In this document: positions 48,834-59,769 of the stretch, piece by piece
How the letters are laid out: every line of letters begins with the position of its first letter
Position numbering within the stretch: position 1 is the stretch's first letter
Source: Boesenbergia rotunda
Taxonomy: Eukaryota > Streptophyta > Magnoliopsida > Zingiberales > Zingiberaceae
Direction: 5' to 3'
Length of the DNA: 64,000 bases
NCBI GenBank assembly: GCA_024364735.1
Contig: JAGFNQ010009959.1
Span: 1-64,000, forward strand
Made by a program: the position numbers and the translations under genes
The notes under the pieces: model-generated
What the model saw: the letters and a program-made list of their open reading frames with translations, nothing else
What the model was told of the DNA's origin: nothing
Database searches by the model: none

Positions 48834-50069
48834 ATGGCTGGAAGAGAAGAAATGAGCACAAACCAACCTCCACTCTTCGATGGCACAGATTTTCAATATT
48901 GGAAATCGAAGATGGAGTTTTATTTGAAGACAAACATGAGCATATGGTTCTCGGTCAAAGAAGGTTTCATCCCTCCAAGAGATGTTGAAGGAAAAGATCT
49001 CAATTTCTCAAGTTGGTCGGCTGAGCAAATAAGAAAGAGTGAAGCAAATGACAAAGCGGTGGTCACTTTGCAATGCGGGTTGACCAAGGAGGAGTTGATC
49101 AAGGTGGGTCCTTTTACAAGTGCTAAAGATCTTTGGAACAAAATCATTGAGCTCCACAAAGGAACTCAAGACACCCGAATAGCCAAGAAGGACCTCCTTC
49201 ACAGTCAACTCCAAAATCTGTCCATGGAAGAAAATGAAAAGGTAAGTGAACTCCATGGAAGATTCAAAGAGATCCTCAATGGTCTCCACTCCATCAATGA
49301 AAAGGTAGAAAACCGGGATCTAGTAAGGTTAGTTCTCAAAGCTTTTCCTAGGAACGCCTTGTGGTCATCCATGGTGGATGCTTACAAGGTTTCCAAGGAC
49401 TTATCTTTTGTTAAGTTAGAGGATTTATTTTGTAAGATGGAGCTACACGAGATCTCTAACACAAGCCCAAAAGAGAAAGGGTTTGCTTGCGTGGCAGATA
49501 ACAAAAGAAAGGAGAAGAAGGAAGAAGAGGAGGAGGAGAACTCCCATCATTTTGCTTTCATGGCAGTAAAGAATTCAAGTGAAGGAAGCAGTGATGAATC
49601 AAGTGACTCCTCAACCGCGCCTTCATCATCTTCGGATGATGAAGAGGTAATCTCTCCCGAGTTGGATAAGTGCTATAGAACAATAGCATGCCTAACTAAG
49701 TTGCTTAAGAAATCTAAGGCAAAAGTTAAATCATTAAGATTAGAAGTAAAGGAATTGAAAACATCTAAGGATGAAGTAATTGATGACTCACATGTTAAGA
49801 CCCTTGAGAATGACAATAAGGACTTGAGGAGCAAAATTGAGGATCTTAAGAATATTCTTGAGAAGTTTTCAACTAGCTCTAAAACATTAGACATGATCTT
49901 AAACTCCCAAAGGGCAGTTTACAATCGGGTCGGGATAGGTTACCGACCTAAAGAACCAACCTTTGTATCATTAATGTCAAGAACCCAATTTAGATCATCA
50001 AATGATCTAGGGTTCAAAAGGTTAGAAAGAAAAAGACTAAGGCATGGGTGCCAAAGTCTTTCATTGTAG
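48834..50069 (+). CDS. Intact copia-type Gag (411 aa)
   Basis: Open from MAGREEMSTNQPPLFDGTDF, 58 bp after the LTR end. Residues about 10-220 match the Gag (DUF4219/UBN2-type) fold family of plant copia elements: FQYWKSKMEFYL, LQCGLTKEELIKVGPF, DLWNKIIELH, and regular helices. Residues 220-280 are acidic and Ser-rich, and 285-365 are coiled-coil. No CCHC zinc knuckle is seen, which is unusual for Gag. Gag assembles the particle that packages element RNA. It is the only undamaged gag here and stands alone, without pol. Confidence 0.8.
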   Translation: MAGREEMSTNQPPLFDGTDFQYWKSKMEFYLKTNMSIWFSVKEGFIPPRDVEGKDLNFSSWSAEQIRKSEANDKAVVTLQCGLTKEELIKVGPFTSAKDLWNKIIELHKGTQDTRIAKKDLLHSQLQNLSMEENEKVSELHGRFKEILNGLHSINEKVENRDLVRLVLKAFPRNALWSSMVDAYKVSKDLSFVKLEDLFCKMELHEISNTSPKEKGFACVADNKRKEKKEEEEEENSHHFAFMAVKNSSEGSSDESSDSSTAPSSSSDDEEVISPELDKCYRTIACLTKLLKKSKAKVKSLRLEVKELKTSKDEVIDDSHVKTLENDNKDLRSKIEDLKNILEKFSTSSKTLDMILNSQRAVYNRVGIGYRPKEPTFVSLMSRTQFRSSNDLGFKRLERKRLRHGCQSLSL

Positions 50070-52185
50070 ATGCCTTAGGTCCCAAAATTTGGGTACCTAA
50101 AACTTCCATATTTCGAATTGTATAAGCATTATTTGAGGGGGAGCATCTATCAACATGGGAGGTTGATATTTGGTGCTCCAAACCCATGACCAAGGAAAAG
50201 AATTGTCATTCACATGGTTGGTTATGGAAAATCGAATTAAATGCTTTGAGCTTCATTGTCTTAGTTCTTTAACAAGATGATCCCTTGGCTAGTGATTTAT
50301 GAAATCTCATTTGAGCAATAGGGAAACTTATCATGCAACGAATGATAGTATATTCATGCTTCAAAATAAATAAACAAGTTTTGAAAAAAATATATTCACA
50401 TGAATGGTTTAGGTGACACATAACTTACTCTTGCCATGGATTGTTTAGGATAATTAGGTTTATTATTGCAATTTATGTTTTCCTGCAATTCATGGTTTAT
50501 GATATGCCTTATGTCAAGCCTAAGGAGTCCATTTTCTTGTATATGTTATACAACATAAATGCATGCTAAAGAACAAGGATTAACACATAGTTTGTACTAA
50601 TAAGGTATCACCAAACAAAGAACATGAGCTTAAGGTTTGGGCTTAGGTTTTGCTTAAGATATTTTGTTTGGTGAACATGATCAAGTATGTCATGATTTAC
50701 TGTATGTGTTAGTGTATTGCATGCAAATTTCTGAGGAATATATAGTCTGTGATGATCATCATAAAACCTCACAAGGCAACATCAATGCATGCTTTTGAAA
50801 TATTTTTAAAACTGGTTAAATGAGATAAAAGCATGTCGGACAAAATACAACCTTATCAATTGTATTGATGCAATCATGTGTTAGAAAGCTTGATCATGTT
50901 TTGATACTAATTTGATACAAGCATGTTTTTAAAAATTTGATCATATTTTTGTTTGTATCATGAAATCTGATCATGTTTTGGAAATTTGATATTAGTATCA
51001 TATTTTGATAATTGTTTGAAAATATGCATTTTGATTAAGGAAACCCTTTAGGACCAATGGGATTAAAACTAATTGATTTAAGGTTTGGGAATGGTAAGAG
51101 TTGAAACAAACTTGTTTCTGAAACTGATCAGTTTCAGAAAATATTCTATATCAGACCTGATCGGTCCACCGACCGATAAGGACTCACGCTGAACGTTCTG
51201 GTGACCGATCAGGAATCATACTGATCGGTCCGGTGACCGATCAGATCAACACTGATAAGAGGTATTAGACTACTCCTCAGTCCGATCCCCTTTTCATCAA
51301 GTTGTATCAGATCATCTGATCATACTGATACACACAAATCTGATACAAACCAAGTACAAGTGAAACGTACTTGATCCTCCATTGGTACAAACATAGTACT
51401 AAGTGAGTACAAATTTGTTCAAGTATTCAAAGAAGGGTAGGAATTTTTAAGATCCTTGATTCTCAGAAATTTTTCTGAAACATCAAGTATTAAAATGCTG
51501 ATTTGATACAAACCGATGTTGGAATGTTCAAATTCATAAGAAAGGATTTGTTGACTCATGACTCTTGTTCTTAATGTCGTGTTTCGGAAATTTTTCTGAA
51601 ATAACGAATATCAATGGAGTCTACACCTTGTTTTGGAATGTAAATTGTTAATGCAGTCTGATCGGGAACGTATCAGAGTTTCAGAAATTTTTTTGAAATC
51701 TGATCGTTCCCCAGACTAACAAGGAATATTTCTGTATCAAATAATCAACGAACCTGATCGGTCACGGAGACCAATCAGGATTATGTGTCCGATACAGCTG
51801 CATTCCTTACTTGTCATATGAAACATATACATGTTTGCCCATGATATACTTCTGTATATGTTTTCATGTGAAATTCACACTTTTTGGCGTATGATGCGTA
51901 TACATTGTTGCCATGATACATTTATGGTATATGCCCTTCATATGTAATTCAAAAATTGTCCTTTGATTATTTTGGGTTTGGGGAGAGACCCGTGTTTGAG
52001 GGGGAGGTATGTTCAAACTTAACCATACCCTTTTCGGTGTTTGACAAGGGGGAGAAAATGGTTGATTAAGTTTAGGGTTATTGTAGGGGGAGGATTTTGA
52101 TTCCCTTACGATAATTGAATTGCCTTCAATTGATCATTAATGCCTAAACTTAAATCGGGTTGTCAAACAACAAAAAGGGGGAGAT
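50070..52185 (+). other. Non-coding internal region of the gag-only element
   Basis: No pol motifs. It holds three or four GATCGGTC/GACCGATC palindromes like those of the LTR (51155-51245, 51750-51780) and AAGGGGGAG-like purine tracts before the 3' LTR. Confidence 0.65.
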
Positions 52186-54218
52186 TATTGATGCAGTCTG
52201 ACCTTGATTGTTGTTTTGGTGTTGACACCGATTTAAGTTTAATGTAAGTCTGGTTGAATTAGAATTAAGTCCAGGTGGATCGGGAGATCGCATGCTGGCA
52301 GTGGAAATCCTAGTGAGTAAAGCTAGGTTGAAATCCTGGTGAGTGAAGCCGGGTCCTGGTGAGTGAAGCCAGGTGATGGAAATCCCGGTGAGTGAAGCCG
52401 GGTCCTGGTGAGTGAAGCCAGGTGATGGAAATCCTAGTGAGTGAAGCCGAGTCTGGGTGAGTGAAGCCAGGTGATGGAAATCTCGGTGAGTGAAGCCGGG
52501 TCCTGGTGAGTGAAGCCAGGTGATGGAAATCCCGGTGAATGAAGCCGGGTCCTGGTGAGTGAAGCCAGGTGATTGAAATCCTAGTGAGTGAAGCTAGGTT
52601 GAAATCCTGGTAGTGAAGTCGGGTCCCGGTGAGTGAAGCCGAGTGACCGAAACTCTGGTGAGTGAAGTTGGGTGACCGAAACTCTGGTGAGTGAAGCCAG
52701 GTCCTAGCTTGGAGGGCTAGGTTGAAGTCCCAGTGAGTGAAGCTGGGCATGGCACGAGTCAGAGAAGGGCTGGAGGCTTGTTCTCGTGACTTAGAGTGCA
52801 TTTGGGCGTCCCTGGATCGGTCTGGTGACCGATCAGGGAAGTTGGCACGCTGCTCCTTTGTGGATCGGTCCGGTGACCGATCCAGCGATGACTGATCGGT
52901 CTGGTGACCGATCAGGGAGCGCACAGTGAGGTTGGGAACCTACTGTGTGGCTCCTGATCGGTCTGGTGACCGATCAGGGAGCAGGTCGTTGCCTCGTTGC
53001 TTGGCTCCTGATCGATCCGGTGACCGATCAGGGAGCAGGCAGCTTCCTCACTGCCTTGCTCCTAATCGGTTTGGTGACCGATCAGGGAGCACTCAGTGAG
53101 TTGAGTTCCCCCGCTGATCAGTTCCTGAACGGTCCGGTGACCGATCAAAGACCTAGGATTTAATTTCCGCGGTTACTGTTCACTCAGAAGTGGACCGATC
53201 AGGCTTGAGCATGATCGGTCAAGGAGCTACCTGATCGGTCTGGTGACCGATCAGGCTTCACTCTGATCGGTCTGGTGACCGATCAGGCCTGTGTCGTCGC
53301 GAAAGCTGGAGAGTCTCAGTAAAGCGGTGGATTGGTCTGGTGACCGACCCACAGGCCCTGGATCGGTCCGATGACCGATCACTTTAATTCAAATACGCTG
53401 TCAGAAGCTCTGATCCCGACTGTTTTCTCTGTCGATTCCCTGATACATTGCTGATTATGTTTGATATGAGTTGCTAAGCTTCTATTGGAGTGTGCATGCT
53501 TTACAGGGATGATTCAAACATTGGAGGAGAGTCAATGGGAAGCTTTCCTTGGAGCAGGTTTGGCTGTTTCCTTGTTTCAGGTCTCAACGACGTCTGGAGA
53601 GCAGTTGGCAACTGACGGAGGCTCAGTTGGAGAGGGTCTTCAGTGGACTGAGTGCTCAGGGAGTCAGGGGGTCAGGCTGTGGCTTCAGTGGATGCTGATG
53701 GAGAGCCTGGTGATGGGAGCAGAGGCTTAAGACGAGGCTCGAAGCAGAGGAGCGACAACAAGGAAGACAGAAAAACGAGTGAAGTATTTGCTGTGGGGTT
53801 GTGCTCTCTGTTGCTTTGTGCTTGAGCGATCTTGTTGCATTCCTGTGAGATATTTGTGAGTGTTCCTTCTTGTGTGATCTCTTGTACTCAAGTTCAATCA
53901 TCTGTGAGATCTGTGGAGAGGTTTCTCCACCGAGAAGGAGGCTCTATCTTATCCGGTGTTCACCGGGGCTTGATCTGCCGACGATCAAGGGATCGCCCAC
54001 CTCACGGGCACGCCAAGGAGTAGGGGCAAGTTATCCCCGAACCTTGTACATCACGGTGTTAGCGTTTGTTTGGTTTGCGTTTCTTTCTCTGTTTTGTTGT
54101 TTGTTCTGCATTTTCTTCTGCTGCTAATCTGATCACACAGAAAACTTCAAAGTGCAACTTGTGGGTATTTGGCTACATTCACCGCCCCCCCCCCTCTATA
54201 GCCATCCAAGGTCCAACA
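52186..54218 (+). repeat. 3' LTR with two palindrome arrays
   Basis: Matches 46784-48775 along its length. Arrays at 52320-52720 and 52800-53390 keep the same unit order with small changes in unit number and point changes within stems. Confidence 0.86.
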
Positions 54219-55198
54219 TTACTATTCTTTTAATTGTACGAGTAAGTGTAGTTCTAGAAACACGTTTCGCAGATGGATTAAGAGATTCTTTACAAAAATC
54301 TTCAAATGTGCATTTAAATCCAAAACTAAAATAAAGATGTTCTACGGAAATAAATTTAGCTAATGATTCTCTTAATTTATTATCGGAAAATAAAAATAAA
54401 CCATAATCAATACTACTATCACTAGAAAATCTTGATAATTGTACTTGAGAGCGGTCAAGTTCATATTCCGTCGGGTGCTTTGTTTCTACATATCGTTTTA
54501 ACGACCCATAGCCGCCGCCAGCTTGGAATTTGTAGGAAGCATTGCAATGCTTACATTTTGCACGCAATTCTCCCGACGGATGTGTGACCTTTACAAAATA
54601 TTTAGTGAAAATAGAAGATTTTAAAGGAGGATTTTTTCGAACCTTAGAAGTAATTGCATTGGTACTTCCTTGCGTTTCAAGCATCGAAAGGTGTTGGGGC
54701 TGAGCCTTGGTCTCATCATCGGTGGATTGAATTTGAATATTGGGATCCTCGTACGCTATTTCTTTTCCCCTCCAAGATCAAGATGATGAAGCTTCATGAC
54801 CATCTTCCATTATCGTCAGAAGATGAAGTCGAAAACGCGTAGTGAATATGAAGTTGAGAATGAGTGTAGAGAAGATGTGTGTGAAAATAATGACATGAAC
54901 TCCCTATTTATAGAGTTTGGATCATAACGGTTACTAAATCATAGTCATTGATCAAAAAACGATCAAATGATCTTAACCGTTGAAAAAAATTAAAAAATAA
55001 AAAAAAACACCTCCAACGGCTCCGAACCGCCAGTTAATCGGTGGTTTGGCGGTTCCTCCCCACTGAACCGAAACCGGCACGACATCCTGCCGGGATAGAT
55101 CCGGTTCAGCCTAGCGAACCGGGTCAATGGGCCACCCAGCCTGTTGACCCGAGCCGGGTCCAAGCTGGGCCCGACCCGTGGTTAGGCCTAACTGAGAC

Positions 55199-55593
55199 AG
55201 TGTCTGAGACTGAGATAGCGCATGAGATTGAGATGGTATCCGAGATCGAAATAGTGTCTAAGACTGATACCTTGATTGAACTAATTCTGTATAGAGAAGA
55301 ATGTGCCGGACTTCGTTTAAGCTAAGTTGGTGGCTTGCTCTTTGGATCAACCTACCTTGACTTTGACTGACAAATAAGCTTGAATATTGACCTATAAGAC
55401 ACGGAGATATACCAAGAAAGACCTCCGCATCAACAATCATTGTAGTTTATCCATTGTGTTTGAATGTTAGCTAAGTTATAATATTTGTTCGAGCTAGTAT
55501 TATATTATACATACGAAGAACACAACCAATGAAGGTGGGTGTTTGTAATCTCTCACACTCTCATGCCTCCAATATCGATCGATTTGTAATTAA
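55199..55593. other. Repeat remnants right of the hAT element
   Basis: Continues the GAGATGG-type repeats to about 55265, then unassigned sequence. At 55436-55500 a fragment shared with 22485-22555 appears. It ends just 3' of the WRKY gene. Confidence 0.45.
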
Positions 55594-57551
55594 TTACTTT
55601 AAGGCAAAGGTGGTGCAAGGATTGGGAAATTGAGGTGGCCCATAAGTAGAAGGCCCAAGCCCAGGCCCACTCAAGTCACTTGGGCCAGCGCTGCTCGGCC
55701 TCGGAGAGCCCACGATGGATGCCATGGCGGCCGCCAAGGCCGCGGTGAACTTCGGGTCCTTGGTGATCGCCGCCGTGACGGTGTCCACCATCGGCGGCTG
55801 CTGCGGGAGGAGGCACCGCAAGGCCAGCGGCGTCTGCTTCTGTTGCTGCTGCAGCTGCCGGATCATGGCGGCGGTGGCGGCGGCGGTGGAGGAGGAGGAC
55901 TGCGTGAGGTCGAGCGTGACGGTGGGGAAGGGCGCGGAGGCGGAGAGAGTGGCGGCGTCCACGGCAGGGGAAGCAGCAGCGTACGGGAAGGGGCACTGCA
56001 GGCCCGCCATGATCGAGTCGCCTAGGCTGCTGCTGGCGGCGCCGGAGAGAATCGTGGCGGCGGCTGCGGCGGTCGTGTTCGCCATGACGACTGCCGTCGG
56101 AGGCAGCGGGTGGTTGTGGATACCCTCGTACGTCGTCACCAGCACGCCCCTGTCATCCACACACCTCTGCACCTACACACTCACAGTTTCACCGATCACC
56201 TACACATCCATGGCGAAGGAGAGAGAAAAATCAAAGATAAGGAGAGAGCACCTGCTTCCTAACCGGACATCCGGCGGCCATGGTGCAGCGGTAGTAAGCT
56301 CGAGGACAAGGATTCCCCTTGGCCATTTTCTGTCCGTACTTCCTCCATTGACATCCATCACCAATCTGAACATTAGCCATTTCTATTGATGATAAAAATA
56401 GCAATTTATAATGATAATAATGTTTGAGATGATATTGCACTGCATTCAAACAATAATATTATAATGAAGTTCCCCCTCACCAATATAATCCAGTTGATAC
56501 TTAAATATTAGATTATGCTAAAAAAATAGAGATCAAAAATTTTAAAAAATAATTTCTTAGGAAATAAAATCTCAAAAATTTGATCATCAAATTTACCTCC
56601 CTTCCATATGACTTAGGGCAAGCTTAGAGGAGTGTTTAGGATGGGCGTATAATCTTTTGCCATAATATCCTTATGATGTTAATTTCAAATAATAACATTA
56701 TTGTGATGTTATATTTAATTCAAAAATCAACACTACTGTAATATTATTTTTAAATATAATATTATAGTAGTTTACGGGAAGGGGAACATAAAAAATAAGT
56801 ATGCCTATGGAAAAAAACATTAAAAATTTCGAAATTTTAAGTGCACATTTCTGTTCAATTGCTAATTTAACATTACCATCGAAGCATCCGATCGCGCCCG
56901 AACTGAAACTCGAGCTCTCCTCCGAGGGAGCTCCGGCACTGCACTGCCGTCGCTCTTGTCGTTCTTCTGCTGCACTAAGTTCATCGTCGCCGTTTCGTCA
57001 TGATCTTCAAATGGCTCTGTCATTTCGGGGCTCCCTCCAGCATCCTTCAATTCGCATAACGACGCATCAAGCTCACGATCGATCAACCAGGTGAAGAAGC
57101 ATATATAATAATTACCGGCTTCTCCGCCGATCGACGGCGATCTCTCTGCTTCAGGAGATGAACCAGACGACCGTGCAGAGCTGCGTAGCGGCCGGCGAGC
57201 TGATCCAGCACGGTTTTCAGTCGCCGGTTCTCGTCTCGCACTCTGTTCAGCTCCATTTTAACCTCGTTCACCTTGCTTTTGCTAGATTTCTCCTCCTCTA
57301 TAGCTCGACTTCCGGACGCCGCCAGATTCAGCCCAATCTACAAAAGCATCCACAAACAATCAATCGACGTCGTACATATATATACATATCTATCTATAGA
57401 TCTAGCTACCCACATCGACGTCAGGGGAACAAGAACGGCGGCGGCGGCGGCGGAGGAGGAGTTCCGGCGCCGCGCTGGAGAACAGATCGAGCTCCTTGAT
57501 GGGCTCGACTACAGACGCATCATGGAACGGGAACAGCATCTTCGTCTCCAT
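55594..57551 (-). CDS. WRKY transcription factor, group IIb
   Basis: Five phase-0 exons with GT-AG introns: 57551-57414, 57337-57116, 57044-56877, 56365-56252, 56172-55594; 406 aa. Exon 2 encodes a leucine-rich coiled coil (about residues 70-105), exon 3 the ARVSVRARS motif that precedes the domain in this group, and exons 4-5 the WRKY domain: WRKYGQK at 183-189 and zinc ligands C203, C209, H233, H235 (C-x5-C-x23-H-x-H). The intron between KQ and VQR is the one typical of groups IIa/IIb. The C-terminal half is Ala/Ser/Pro-rich with a Gln run. It should bind W-boxes (TTGACC/T) in the nucleus; group IIb members act in stress, phosphate and senescence responses, but the target process here is unknown. 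The exon 2/3 acceptor was chosen to give a 71-bp intron; a nearer AG would leave only about 44 bp. No break is seen. Confidence 0.92.
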
Positions 57552-57651
57552 GGAAGTGGATCAGACAAAGAACTCAAAGAAAGAAGGGAAAGAGAAGGTA
57601 TATAACAAAACAAAACAGAGGAGGTAGGTGAGATGGAGAAGAAGGGAAAAG

Positions 57652-57668
57652 GAATTTATTTTTATAGT
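57652..57668 (-). promoter_or_regulatory. Candidate TATA box of the WRKY gene
   Basis: CTATAAAAATAAATTCC on the minus strand, about 100-115 bp before the start codon, a normal distance for a plant core promoter with a short leader. Confidence 0.5.
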
Positions 57669-57669
57669 T

Positions 57670-58805
57670 TTTTTTTTAAAATTAATATTAGATATTAGAT
57701 ATTATTTATTAAAATAAATTAAAAAGTACAAATTTAATTTATTAAAATTGAGACTCAAACGTTAAATATTTGAAAAATTAGAAAATCGTCCTGCACCATG
57801 GTCAAGATTATTGATTTTTAATTCGTGCACGCTCAATTTATTATTATCTATTTTTTTTATTTTCAATCAAGAAAAGGCAAAAAGATAAGTAGGGGAAGAA
57901 AATGAGCTGAAATTGTGACCTTTTAGTTTTACGTTTGTGTGTCAGTCTCGATGAACTTAGACTTGTCTCATATGTAATATTATATATATAAAGTTTAAAT
58001 GCTAATAAATTTTATCTATTTATATTTTTTTAATATAACAACGATAGTCAATTGAAGTATTTATTTTCATCCTATTAAATCGTCAGCAAATTCATTAAAT
58101 TTTATTTTATTATTGATCATTAATTATTTTTATTTTACATCATCTAATTGAAGTATTTATAATTTAAATTATACATGTATTTTTAAATTTTTAATAGTTA
58201 AGCACTATTCATAATATATTAAAAAATAAAAAATATATAAGCTATATGGATTAGATAGACATTTAACTAATTTATAAGGATATATTACCTGCATTGTTAG
58301 ATGAGTTTGATTAAAAGAAGGTTGATTCAAATTCGATAGGATTTTTAATAAATAAGGTTTTCATCCAAAAATGATAATATTATTATCAATACTTTCAAGT
58401 GGTTTAAAATGAGGTTAAATTGACATTTTTGATGATTTTAAGAATATAATAGTATTATTACCATTAGTAAGATATGACATGAATAAAAAGATAATTTGAC
58501 TTGTAGATAAATCATCAGTTAATCATTTTTTAAATAAAAATATGGAAACTATATATCATATTTAGTATTAATATGATCAAAATAATAAGAAAATAAATGA
58601 AAGAGTTAATTTGTAGATAGAAATAATATAAGAAAAAATACCCCTTTTTTTTTGAAAATTAAGCATCTTTAATTTCAGGCTATTTTTAGGGTAGACAAGT
58701 GGTATTAGAGACGTTTTGGCAGGATCCATGAGGTACCCGTTTTTGACGTTGATGTATGAGAAAACTTCAAATTTCATCACAGTGGAAAAAGAAAGGCTAC
58801 CATGC

Positions 58806-58839
<34 letters not shown>

Positions 58840-59040
58840 TACAGATATACATTTTGAGTTAAAATCATGATGAATGACACGTTCAGATTGTGGAGATGCC
58901 AATTGGCATTTTGCGAGAGTAAATATGAGGAATTATAAAATATGCAAAAAAAAAAAAAAAACCTTAATTATTCAACCATTAAAAAAATATTTCTCTTTTA
59001 AATATTATATTATCTTGGTTGGGAATACAATTACAATCTT
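57670..59040. other. AT-rich intergenic DNA upstream of WRKY
   Basis: No gene or recognisable mobile element. Contains the trinucleotide run listed separately and an A homopolymer near 58947-58961. The first few hundred bases probably hold the WRKY promoter. Confidence 0.5.
58806..58839. repeat. AAT trinucleotide microsatellite
   Basis: Eleven perfect AAT repeats. The open frame through it on the minus strand (poly-Leu) is spurious. Confidence 0.93.
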
Positions 59041-59054
59041 AATTTAAAAATATA

Positions 59055-59760
59055 TTGATAGGGATGAGTAATCGGGGATGACACATGGCACAGAAAAACT
59101 ATGTGGCAAGGTCAACCAAGCTAGAGACCCGAGGTCAGACCAAGGGCTCGAGCTCCCGAGACTATCTCGGGAGAATGGAGGAAGGCTCTCGAGGCCAGAC
59201 TGGGAGCTCGAGCTCCCGAGACTATCTCGGGGGAATGAGGAAGATTCCCGAACTCAGTCTGGGAGATCACTCTGAGACTAACTCGGGAAAGTGGAGCCTA
59301 AAGAGCAGCGTAAGGATAACAGAACAAAGCTTCAAGTATCCTCCCCTCCTACTAGAACAGAAAATTCAGCAGGTAATTATTACTTGTAACGCATGGTAAT
59401 GATGGTCTTAATAGTCACGGTGACTGTTACCAGTCATCATTAAGAGGAGAATAGCTGTCAAATAACCAATGACCAGAAAACGTGGAGGGAGAGGTGCAGA
59501 TACGTGGGGGGAAGGCGTCAGGTATATAAATGCTTCGGCACCCAGGTAAAGGGGGTAAGATTTTAGAACTCGAATACTTTGGCTCCTCGTTTTTCTCCCT
59601 AGAAGGAGTTTTGACTTGAGCATCGGAGAGGGCTCCATCGGAACTTCTTCCGGTGCATCCTCTCTACGCTCGTGTTAATTTCGCAGGCACTGACATCTTT
59701 ACTTCGTCATCATCATCGTGGGTTGCGATTTGATGATTCGTCATCCCTGTCGTTTACTTT
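59055..59760 (+). repeat. LTR-like fragment
   Basis: Two copies of a segment with GCTCGAGCTCCCGAGACTAT (59147, 59207) and a third diverged one, then a promoter-like stretch (GTATATAAATGC near 59521) followed by TTTTGACTTGAGCATCGGAG, the same layout as at 44500-44620. Probably a solo or partial gypsy-type LTR; boundaries and TSD not found. Confidence 0.45.
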
Positions 59761-59769
59761 CGGAATATA

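Larger units (their letters stand above)
46784..54218 (+). mobile_element. Complete gag-only copia/Sirevirus-like element
   Basis: TSD TTACT (46779-46783, 54219-54223), LTRs 46784-48775 and 52186-54218, primer site TGGTATCAGAA at 48778, gag, about 2.1 kb non-coding internal DNA, purine tract at 52171-52185. No protease, integrase or reverse transcriptase, so it would need a helper element. The 3' LTR starts TATTG where the 5' copy has TGTTG. Confidence 0.88.
45290..54810 (-). pseudogene. hAT transposase, split and degraded
   Basis: Starts at an ATG at 54808-54810, with an in-frame TGA ten codons later. A BED-type zinc finger region follows (CKHC ... LKRYVETKH), where the first expected His is Tyr. 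The gene is split by the copia element at 46784-54218. It resumes at 46783 and reaches the catalytic region (SLDNASSN, IRCVCHILNL at 46568-46188) after stops and frameshifts. The C-terminal dimerisation region (FDILKWW, AVEQTFSAGGNILD) lies at about 45640-45400 with further breaks. Not functional. Confidence 0.83.
44953..55190 (-). mobile_element. hAT element interrupted by a copia element
   Basis: Exact 8-bp TSD ACTGAGAC (44945-44952, 55191-55198), as expected for hAT elements. Ends TAGACCCGACCATGG and, on the other strand, TAGGCCTAACCACGG form imperfect TIRs. Subterminal regions on both sides are crowded with CGGTTC/GAACCG motifs, typical of transposase-binding repeats. Without the 7.4-kb insertion it is about 2.8 kb and carries a degraded transposase. 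Confidence 0.85.

Noticed and set aside
52310..52924. 204-codon open frame on the minus strand
   Set aside because: Translation of the LTR palindrome arrays; the matching region of the 5' LTR does not keep it open.
55676..56389. Long open frames on the plus strand and in another minus frame over the WRKY gene
   Set aside because: Shadows of the GC-rich WRKY exon 5; the WRKY frame alone has family motifs and splice sites.
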